Shown here one piece after another: positions 6,527 through 12,707 of a DNA stretch of 14,152 bases; position 1 is the stretch's first letter; each line of letters starts with the position of its first letter. Made by a program: the position numbers and the translations under genes. Source of the DNA: Candidatus Gastranaerophilales bacterium. Its GTDB lineage: Bacteria > Cyanobacteriota > Vampirovibrionia > Gastranaerophilales > Gastranaerophilaceae. The notes under the pieces were generated by a model, which saw only the letters and a list, made by a program, of their open reading frames with translations, had not been told where the DNA came from and did no database searches. The DNA is taken from positions 1 through 14,152 of the forward strand of contig JAJQDG010000077.1 in assembly GCA_021202305.1 (NCBI GenBank), given 5' to 3'.

Positions 6527-8575
6527 ATGACTGATACTTTGGAAGGTTTTAATTCCGGCAAATGGAATGAAGAAATCAACGTAAGAGATTTTATACAACG
6601 TAACTATACGCCTTATGAGGGCGGTGAAGAATTTTTAGAAGAACCGGGGGAAAATACAAAAAAACTCTGGAATAAATGTCTCATGCTTTTAAAAGCAGAA
6701 CATGAAGCAGGCGGTGTTTTAGATATGGATACGGAAATTGTATCTTCCATAACATCGCATAATGCTTGCTATATTGATAAAGAGCTTGAAAAAATAGTCG
6801 GTTTTCAAACGGATTATCCCCTAAAACGGGCTTTACAGCCATACGGCGGGATAAGAATGGCTCAAAACTCGTGCAATTCATACGGATATGAGGTTAATCC
6901 AAAAATAACGGAAATTTTCACTAAATACAGAAAAACCCATAATCAAGGCGTTTTTGACGTTTATACTCCCGAGATGAAAGCCGCAAGACACTCCGGCATT
7001 ATAACAGGGCTGCCTGATGCATACGGGCGCGGCAGAATAATAGGTGATTATCGCAGAGTGGCGCTTTACGGCACAGACAGGCTTATTGAAGATAAAAAAA
7101 ATCAGTTTAAATCACTCGAAGGCGAAATGACCCCCGAGCGCATACGCCTTAGAGAAGAAATCGCGGAACAAATAAAAGCTCTGGGTGAATTAAAAGAGCT
7201 TGGTCTTATTTACGGCTTCGATATTTCAAAGCCTGCAAAATGCGCAAAAGAAGCCGTGCAATGGCTTTATTTCGGTTTTCTTGCCGCAGTTAAAGAACAA
7301 AACGGCGCTGCAATGAGTATCGGGCGCACTTCTACTTTTCTTGATATTTATATAGAACGCGACTTAAAACGCGGTATTTTAACCGAAAGCGAAGCTCAAG
7401 AGCTGATTGACCATTTTATAATGAAATTGAGATTTGTTAAATTTGCAAGAACACCCGAATACAATGAGCTTTTTTCGGGCGACCCCACCTGGGTAACAGA
7501 ATCAATAGGGGGCATGGGGGTTGACGGCAGAACTCTGGTTACAAAAAATTCTTTCAGATATCTTCACACTCTTGAAAATCTGGGAACATCGCCCGAACCG
7601 AATTTAACTGTTTTATGGTCAGTAAATTTGCCTTTTGGGTTTAAAAAATACTGTGCAAAAATTTCAATCAAAACTTCTTCAATTCAATATGAAAACGATG
7701 ATTTAATGCGCACAATTCACGGGGATGATTATGCAATTGCATGCTGCGTTTCTTCAATGGTAACGGGCAAAGAAATGCAATTTTTCGGCGCGCGCGCTAA
7801 TCTTGCGAAATGCCTTTTGTATGCAATAAACGGCGGCATAGATGAAATATCGGGCGTTCAGGTGGCGCCTGAATACAGGGCGGTTGAAGGCGAATATCTT
7901 GATTATGACGATGTTATGGCAAAATATGATGACATGCTTGAATGGCTTGCCGGATTATACGTTAATACCCTTAATATTATTCATTATATGCATGATAAAT
8001 ACTGTTATGAAAGACTTCAAATGGCGCTTCATGACAGGGATGTAAAAAGATATTTTGCAACGGGCATTGCGGGGCTTTCGGTTGTTGCGGATTCTCTGTC
8101 CGCGATTAAATATGCAAAAGTAAAAGCGATAAGAAATGAAAATAATGTTATAGTTGATTATGAAATAGAAGGTACTTTCCCTAAATACGGAAATAATGAC
8201 GATAGGGCGGATAAAATTGCCGTTGATTTAGTTAAAAATTTTATGTCTAAAATTAAAAAACATTATACGTATAGAAACTCAATACCCACGCTTTCAATTT
8301 TAACAATTACATCAAACGTGGTTTACGGCAAAAAAACAGGAAATACGCCCGATGGCAGAAAGCATGGAATTCCTCTGGCACCGGGGGCAAACCCTATGCA
8401 TGGCAGAGATGAAAACGGCGCTATAGCTTCACTTGCTTCTGTTGCAAAACTTCCCTTTGAATATGCAAAAGACGGCATTTCAAACACTTTTTCAATAATT
8501 CCTGATGCTCTTGGTAAGGACGATACGATAGTACAATTGAATTGCGGCTGCAGTACCGGTAATATTACGAAATAA
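6527..8575 (+). CDS. pflB: Pyruvate formate-lyase catalytic part, lacking the glycyl-radical domain
   Basis: This 682-residue protein covers the PFL barrel that cleaves pyruvate with CoA to acetyl-CoA and formate. It aligns by eye with PFL from the N-terminus ([20 protein letters not shown], then [20 protein letters not shown] and [14 protein letters not shown]). It includes the active-site cysteine pair C406-C407 in [11 protein letters not shown], matching C418/C419 of E. coli, followed by [20 protein letters not shown], and [20 protein letters not shown] near the end. Normal PFLs run to about 750-760 residues and end in a glycyl-radical domain. Here homology stops at ALGKDDTI, and a short unrelated tail with two cysteines ([11 protein letters not shown]) leads to TAA. 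The missing domain is encoded by the next gene, 10 nt downstream. Without it the protein should be inactive, so a partner is needed. Confidence 0.93.
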   Translation: MTDTLEGFNSGKWNEEINVRDFIQRNYTPYEGGEEFLEEPGENTKKLWNKCLMLLKAEHEAGGVLDMDTEIVSSITSHNACYIDKELEKIVGFQTDYPLKRALQPYGGIRMAQNSCNSYGYEVNPKITEIFTKYRKTHNQGVFDVYTPEMKAARHSGIITGLPDAYGRGRIIGDYRRVALYGTDRLIEDKKNQFKSLEGEMTPERIRLREEIAEQIKALGELKELGLIYGFDISKPAKCAKEAVQWLYFGFLAAVKEQNGAAMSIGRTSTFLDIYIERDLKRGILTESEAQELIDHFIMKLRFVKFARTPEYNELFSGDPTWVTESIGGMGVDGRTLVTKNSFRYLHTLENLGTSPEPNLTVLWSVNLPFGFKKYCAKISIKTSSIQYENDDLMRTIHGDDYAIACCVSSMVTGKEMQFFGARANLAKCLLYAINGGIDEISGVQVAPEYRAVEGEYLDYDDVMAKYDDMLEWLAGLYVNTLNIIHYMHDKYCYERLQMALHDRDVKRYFATGIAGLSVVADSLSAIKYAKVKAIRNENNVIVDYEIEGTFPKYGNNDDRADKIAVDLVKNFMSKIKKHYTYRNSIPTLSILTITSNVVYGKKTGNTPDGRKHGIPLAPGANPMHGRDENGAIASLASVAKLPFEYAKDGISNTFSIIPDALGKDDTIVQLNCGCSTGNITK

Positions 8576-8576
8576 T

Positions 8577-8581
8577 GGAGG
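8577..8581 (+). promoter_or_regulatory. Strong Shine-Dalgarno site of the separate glycyl-radical gene
   Basis: GGAGG lies one base after the pflB stop and four bases before the ATG at 8586. It shows that the 77-residue protein is translated from its own initiation site, probably by ribosomes that have just terminated on pflB. It is one of the closest matches to the anti-Shine-Dalgarno sequence in the window. Confidence 0.8.
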
Positions 8582-8585
8582 CTGA

Positions 8586-8819
8586 ATGAACACAAAAGAA
8601 GAAAATTTAATAAGTATAATAGACGGATACATAGAAAAGGGCGGTCATCACTTGAATGTAAATGTATTTGACCGCGAAATGCTTCTTGAAGCACAGGCGC
8701 ACCCTGAAAAATATCCGCAGTTAACGGTAAGGGTTTCAGGGTACGCGGTTAATTTTAACAAATTAACAAAAGAACAGCAGGATGACGTTATTTCGCGTAC
8801 GTTTCATTCAAAAGCATGA
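8586..8819 (+). CDS. Stand-alone glycyl-radical domain of pyruvate formate-lyase
   Basis: This 77-residue protein corresponds to the C-terminal domain of [23 protein letters not shown] begins where PFL normally resumes after ALGKDD. It continues through [20 protein letters not shown] to the radical loop RVSGYAVNF, with G52 the residue converted to the radical, and ends with [14 protein letters not shown] as whole PFLs do. A small autonomous radical protein (GrcA/YfiD) exists in E. coli as a spare part for oxygen-damaged PFL, but there pflB keeps its own domain. Here the neighbouring pflB has none, so this protein looks like an obligatory second subunit. It starts 10 nt after pflB with a GGAGG site, and its TGA overlaps the pflA ATG. 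A TGA at 8583-8585 closes its frame directly upstream. Confidence 0.92.
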   Translation: MNTKEENLISIIDGYIEKGGHHLNVNVFDREMLLEAQAHPEKYPQLTVRVSGYAVNFNKLTKEQQDDVISRTFHSKA

Positions 8820-9583
8820 ACGGTTTTATTCATTCAATAGAAACCTGCGGAACAGTGGACGGCCCCGGGGTAAGGTTTGTAGTTTTTATGCAGGGGTGTC
8901 CGCTTCGCTGCAAATATTGCCATAATCCTGATACTCAAGAAACAGGTTCGGGACGGAAAATAAGCACGGACGAAATTTTAGCGCAATATAAAAGCGTCAG
9001 GGAATTTGCAAAAGGCGGCATAACATTAAGCGGCGGCGAACCCCTTATGCAGCTTGAATTTGCAATTGAACTTTTTAAAAAAGCAAAACAATTAAAAATT
9101 CACACAGCCCTTGATACATCGGGCGCAGTTTTCAGCCGCGGTAAAATTTCAAAATTTAATGAATTAATCAAGTATACAGATTTGGTTCTGCTTGATATAA
9201 AGCATATAGATAATATTGAACACAAAAAACTGACAAATGCCGGCAATGAAAATATTCTTGATTTTGCCCGTTATTTATCCGAAAATAATGTACCCGTTTT
9301 AATAAGACATGTACTTGTCAGAGGGCTGACCGATAAAAAATCAGATTTAGAAAATCTGGGTGCATTTATGGCAGAATTAAAAAACGTTCATTCATTTGAG
9401 GTTTTGCCGTATCATAATATGGCAATTCCTAAATATGAGGCGCTTAAAAGAGATTACCCTCTTAAAAATATTGCGCCTGCAACCGAAAATGAAGTAAAAA
9501 CAGCACAAAATATTATTTTATCGGGGTATAAGTTTGCAAAAAAATTACCTGAAATTATTTCAGAAGCAGCGCATGACAGATAG
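8816..9583 (+). CDS. pflA: Pyruvate formate-lyase activating enzyme (radical SAM)
   Basis: This 255-residue radical SAM enzyme uses a 4Fe-4S cluster and S-adenosylmethionine to abstract a hydrogen from the PFL glycine, switching the lyase on under anoxic conditions. The N-terminus [20 protein letters not shown] is typical of the family. The cluster ligands are C28, C32 and C35 in [12 protein letters not shown] (CxxxCxxC), and the SAM-binding GGEP motif is at 73-76. The length is close to that of E. coli PflA (about 246). It overlaps the preceding small gene by ATGA with no strong ribosome-binding site of its own, so translation is likely coupled. Its substrate here should be the RVSGY loop of the separate 77-residue protein. 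PflA enzymes are known to act on short peptides containing this loop, which makes a split target plausible. Confidence 0.96.
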   Translation: MNGFIHSIETCGTVDGPGVRFVVFMQGCPLRCKYCHNPDTQETGSGRKISTDEILAQYKSVREFAKGGITLSGGEPLMQLEFAIELFKKAKQLKIHTALDTSGAVFSRGKISKFNELIKYTDLVLLDIKHIDNIEHKKLTNAGNENILDFARYLSENNVPVLIRHVLVRGLTDKKSDLENLGAFMAELKNVHSFEVLPYHNMAIPKYEALKRDYPLKNIAPATENEVKTAQNIILSGYKFAKKLPEIISEAAHDR

Positions 9584-9626
9584 CCCGCATAAGTCTTACA
9601 AAAAATACATAAAATTGTTTAAATAA

Positions 9627-9662
9627 CAAAAGCCCCTTCGCTATTAAGAGAAAGGGCTTTTG
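9627..9662. terminator. Bidirectional terminator between the PFL operon and a pseudopilin gene
   Basis: CAAAAGCCC (9627-9635) pairs perfectly with GGGCTTTTG (9654-9662), and TTC/GAA inside extends the stem past one unpaired base. The T run of each arm lies within the stem, as in bidirectional terminators. It sits between the convergent pflA and pseudopilin genes. Confidence 0.8.
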
Positions 9663-9689
9663 CAAAATCAATTTTAAAACAAAGTTTTA

Positions 9690-10376
9690 TTATGACCCTG
9701 TTTTTGATTGATACATAGCTTTCTGAGCAACAACGCCGAACGGAACAGCTCTGTCATCCGTAATCATAACGGTAAATACGTCTTTAAGAAGTGTATCCGT
9801 AGGTGCAGCGTAAGAGTATGTATTTGATGTAGCATCAGCATTTGCCGGGTTCGGTTTTCTGTCGCCGTTTACGTCAACCAAAATCAAGCAGGGATAATTG
9901 GTAACACCTGTTGAGGAAGCAACACCGTATGAACCGCAATACCCTGGGATACCTGATCTTGAACCTGCGTTCGATGAAGAGTGTGAACCTGAACGGTTGT
10001 TGTTAAATATAACCGATGTACCTTCATGGGAACTGAGTGTTTTTGACGTTGTAGGGATTTCATACCTGATACCGTCTGATGTGTAGAAAGCAAGGTTAGC
10101 TGTGTTGAATGAAAGCGCTGTTGTCGATTTCATAATTGACATGTGCTGTTGGAGGTAATCAAACAAATTGCTGTTGTCATAAGGTGATTCACCTTCAAGT
10201 GCAATGTTCATTGTCATTGATGAATTCAAAACGGAAACTGCTTTTTTCAATGCTGTTTTAAATTCTGCCTGGTTAGTATTAACGATAACTGAAGGAATAG
10301 TCATCGCAGCAACTACACCGATAATAGCCAAAGTAATCAAAACTTCAGCCAAAGTAAAACCTAGACTCTTTTTCAT
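9690..10376 (-). CDS. Second pseudopilin-like protein with type IV prepilin N-terminus
   Basis: This 228-residue protein has a textbook short prepilin leader, MKKSLG, then FTLAEVLITLAIIGVVAAM with Glu at mature position 5 (E11), followed by the exported part. An ATG six codons earlier (10394) is in frame, but AAAGG lies upstream of the later ATG and the earlier one has no such site. Residues 125-142 are rich in Asn, Ser, Gly and Arg, probably a flexible loop. C147 and C163 may pair. The segment CLILVDVNGDRKPNP (163-177) and LLKDVFTVMITDDRAVPFG (196-214) parallel the VDVNG..PN...DFFMFIF...VIPMG order of the first pseudopilin, so both share a C-terminal fold. It has its own promoter and is not beside pilus assembly genes. 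It is probably a minor pilin or secreted surface protein. Confidence 0.87.
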   Translation of the reverse strand: MKKSLGFTLAEVLITLAIIGVVAAMTIPSVIVNTNQAEFKTALKKAVSVLNSSMTMNIALEGESPYDNSNLFDYLQQHMSIMKSTTALSFNTANLAFYTSDGIRYEIPTTSKTLSSHEGTSVIFNNNRSGSHSSSNAGSRSGIPGYCGSYGVASSTGVTNYPCLILVDVNGDRKPNPANADATSNTYSYAAPTDTLLKDVFTVMITDDRAVPFGVVAQKAMYQSKTGS

Positions 10377-10410
10377 AATTAAAATACCTTTCATAAATTA
10401 GGACGCTTTC

Positions 10411-10440
10411 ATTATAACACTAAAAAGCATAATAATTCAA
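10411..10440 (-). promoter_or_regulatory. Promoter of the second pseudopilin gene
   Basis: On the minus strand TTGAAT (10435-10440) and TATAAT (10411-10416) are 18 nt apart, with TG one base before the -10 (TGTTATAAT). Transcription would start near 10404. A 13-bp palindrome, GTGTAAAATACAC (10449-10461), lies just upstream of the -35 and could be a regulator site. Confidence 0.7.
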
Positions 10441-10479
10441 TAGTACATGTGTAAAATACACTAATTGCCTTAATAAAAT

Positions 10480-11586
10480 TTACCCCCGTCCGGTTTTAAA
10501 CGCCCTGCCTGCGCCGATTGCAGCAAAGATAGAGATAATAATCAGCGGAAGTAAATTTAAAAAAACGTAATAATTGTTCATATTTTTTAAAATTATTCCC
10601 TTTGAAATTACAAGAAAAAATCTTAAAGGATTTATGACTGTTAAGTGCTGAAGTATCTCGGGCGTAATATTTTCAATCGGCGTTGTATAACCTGAAAGTA
10701 TAATTGAAGGGAACATAAATACAAATACAAAAAGCATTGACTGCTGCTGCGTTTTGCACATTGAAGAAATAAAAAGCCCGACACCTGATATTGAAAGCAA
10801 AAAAATAAAAAGCGAAAATATATAAAGAAAAAACGACCCTTCAAAAGGAAGCTTGAAAAAAAATATTGCAAGAAAAATAATTAATGCACCGTCTAAAATA
10901 CCAAAAAATAAAGGCACTGCGGCTTTTCCCATAATGATTTCAGCAGGTGTTAACGGTACAACCATTAATTCATCAAATGTGCCGTTTTCCTTTTCTCTTG
11001 CAAGCGCCAGCGCGGATAATAAAACAACCGTTGTCATGGGTAAAATTCCTGCAAGACAGGCTATTATAAACCAGTGGTAAGATAAATTGGGATTATACTC
11101 ATTTCTTGTTTCAAAACGTACGGCGGGCACATTTTTTGCATGCCCCACTGGCGAAAATGAAGCGGCAATTTCAGAAATGTAGCCTGCTGTAATCTGGCTT
11201 GCATTTGTGTATCTGCCGTCTGTTATAACAAAAATTTCCGGATTTGATTTTGATTTATATTTTCTTGTAAAATCGTTGTTTATATAAATTGCGGCTTTAA
11301 TTTTTCCCTCATCAAGAGAGGTTTTAAGTTCTTTTTCATTTTTAAAATTATGAATTTCGCTGAAATATCTGCTTGTTTTAATCTGGCGGATAAATTCCCT
11401 TGAAATGTCGCTGTTTGTGCGGTCTAAGACCCCTATTTTTATATTTACGATATCAAGCGTTGCAGCATAAGAAAATATAAAAAGCTGCAAAACAGGCGGC
11501 AAGAAAATTACCGAACGGCTTTTTTTATCCCGCCAGAGCGAAAAAAATTCTTTTTTGACAAGCGCAAAAAACGCACCTTTCAGCAT
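10480..11586 (-). CDS. ABC-2 type exporter permease, YbhR-like
   Basis: This 368-residue membrane protein is the second permease of the exporter. An N-terminal membrane helix (about 26-44, after the basic KKEFFSLWRDKKSRS) is followed by a large extracytoplasmic part to about residue 170. A cluster of five or so helices follows, with the family motif LALAREKENGTFDELMVVPL at 192-211 in the cytoplasmic loop. That layout is typical of YbhR/YhhJ-type ABC-2 permeases. The ATG lies inside the end of the preceding permease gene (7-nt overlap), with AAAGG upstream, so the two are translationally coupled. It presumably pairs with the other permease and the tandem ATPase to move a drug, lipid-like compound or other hydrophobic solute outward; the substrate is not predictable. 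It is the last gene of its operon, and I see no strong terminator in the 103 bp before the next gene. Confidence 0.9.
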   Translation of the reverse strand: MLKGAFFALVKKEFFSLWRDKKSRSVIFLPPVLQLFIFSYAATLDIVNIKIGVLDRTNSDISREFIRQIKTSRYFSEIHNFKNEKELKTSLDEGKIKAAIYINNDFTRKYKSKSNPEIFVITDGRYTNASQITAGYISEIAASFSPVGHAKNVPAVRFETRNEYNPNLSYHWFIIACLAGILPMTTVVLLSALALAREKENGTFDELMVVPLTPAEIIMGKAAVPLFFGILDGALIIFLAIFFFKLPFEGSFFLYIFSLFIFLLSISGVGLFISSMCKTQQQSMLFVFVFMFPSIILSGYTTPIENITPEILQHLTVINPLRFFLVISKGIILKNMNNYYVFLNLLPLIIISIFAAIGAGRAFKTGRG

Positions 11587-12707
11587 TCTTCAAGCCTTTC
11601 TTTTGTGTTTATGTAAATCAGAATAAACATAACAATCGAAAAAACAGCTAAAAAAAGAAAATCCCTTGCAAGAGTTTTTAACACCGTTCCCGATAAAAAA
11701 AGAGTCGAAACGGATGAAACATAGTATTTTGCGGGAATTAAAAATGAAATCATGCGAATTAAAAACGGCATTGAATCAATTTCATAAATAAGCCCTGATA
11801 ACATCATTGAGGGCATAAACCCGATTGTACCCGCTATTTGGCTTGATGTAAACTGGTCTTTTGCAACAGTGGAAATAAAAAGCCCCGTGCCTATTCCTGT
11901 CAGCATAAAAAGCGATGAAAGAATAAAAAGCATAAAATAAGAGCCTCTAAAGGGAACTTTGAAAATTACTATAATTATAAAAAGACAAAAAATTATTGAA
12001 AGCATTCCCAAAATGAAATAAGAAAAATATTTTCCAAAAATGAATTCTCCTTTTGTAATTTCTGTCGTTAAAAGGGCTTCCATTGTGCCTCGTTCCCATT
12101 CGCGCGCAATGACAAGAGCCGTTAAAACGGTGCCTGTGAGAGTCATGATTATTGCAAGCGACCCCGGTAAAATAAAATATGTGCTTTTAAGGGCGGGGTT
12201 ATACCATGAACGCTGAATTGCTTCTATTTCGGGCTTTTTCATCTTTGTTTTTCCGGTTTCCGCTCTTTTATAATTTTGATATGAAGAAAACGCGCCTTGA
12301 ATGTAGGCAGATGCAAATTTCGCGGTGTTTGGCTCTGCCCCGTCCGTTATTATTTGAATTAAAGGAATACCTTGTTTTTTGTATTCTTTTGTAAAATTTA
12401 CGGGAATTACCGCAAATGCCCTTATTTTGCCATTTGCAAGCGCCCCTGAAGCTTCTTTTACATTTTTATAAAAAATGCAGTCTAAATACCTTGTATTTTG
12501 CATGCTGTTTATTATGCCGCGCGTTTCTTTAGTGTTATCCTGATTTACAATACCTATTTTTACGGTATTTGTGTCAAAATTTATTCCGAAGCCGAAAAGA
12601 AAAAGCAAAATCAAAGGCATTATAAAAGCAATAAGAATGCTTGAAATATCCCTTATAATCTGTTTAAATTCCTTTTTTATAAAAGAGGTGCAAACTTCTA
12701 AATTCAT
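11580..12707 (-). CDS. ABC-2 type exporter permease, YbhS-like
   Basis: This 375-residue membrane protein is the first permease of the exporter. It has one membrane helix near residues 23-42, an extracytoplasmic domain of about 130 residues (43-173), then a set of helices. The motif LVIAREWERGTMEALLTTEI (198-217) is close to that of E. coli YbhS and YhiI/YhhJ-type partners. Its ATG overlaps the stop of the ATPase gene (ATGA), and its own stop overlaps the next permease, so all three are translated as a coupled unit. The two permeases are related to each other but clearly diverged, which suggests a heterodimeric channel. Substrate is unknown. Confidence 0.9.
   Translation of the reverse strand: MNLEVCTSFIKKEFKQIIRDISSILIAFIMPLILLFLFGFGINFDTNTVKIGIVNQDNTKETRGIINSMQNTRYLDCIFYKNVKEASGALANGKIRAFAVIPVNFTKEYKKQGIPLIQIITDGAEPNTAKFASAYIQGAFSSYQNYKRAETGKTKMKKPEIEAIQRSWYNPALKSTYFILPGSLAIIMTLTGTVLTALVIAREWERGTMEALLTTEITKGEFIFGKYFSYFILGMLSIIFCLFIIIVIFKVPFRGSYFMLFILSSLFMLTGIGTGLFISTVAKDQFTSSQIAGTIGFMPSMMLSGLIYEIDSMPFLIRMISFLIPAKYYVSSVSTLFLSGTVLKTLARDFLFLAVFSIVMFILIYINTKERLEEC

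Noticed and set aside
8573..8588. pflB interrupted by a sequencing or assembly frameshift
   Set aside because: The relevant alternative frames are also closed (TGA at 8583-8585, TAA near 8560), the small gene has its own GGAGG site, and its sequence begins exactly at the domain boundary. A single indel cannot join the parts.
8586..8819. The small protein as an ordinary GrcA/YfiD spare part
   Set aside because: GrcA coexists with a complete PFL, but the neighbouring pflB here has no radical domain. The comparison is useful but the role appears different, unless a full PFL exists elsewhere.
10449..10461. Palindrome as terminator of the ABC exporter operon
   Set aside because: Only 5-bp AT-rich arms with no U-tract following on the minus strand.
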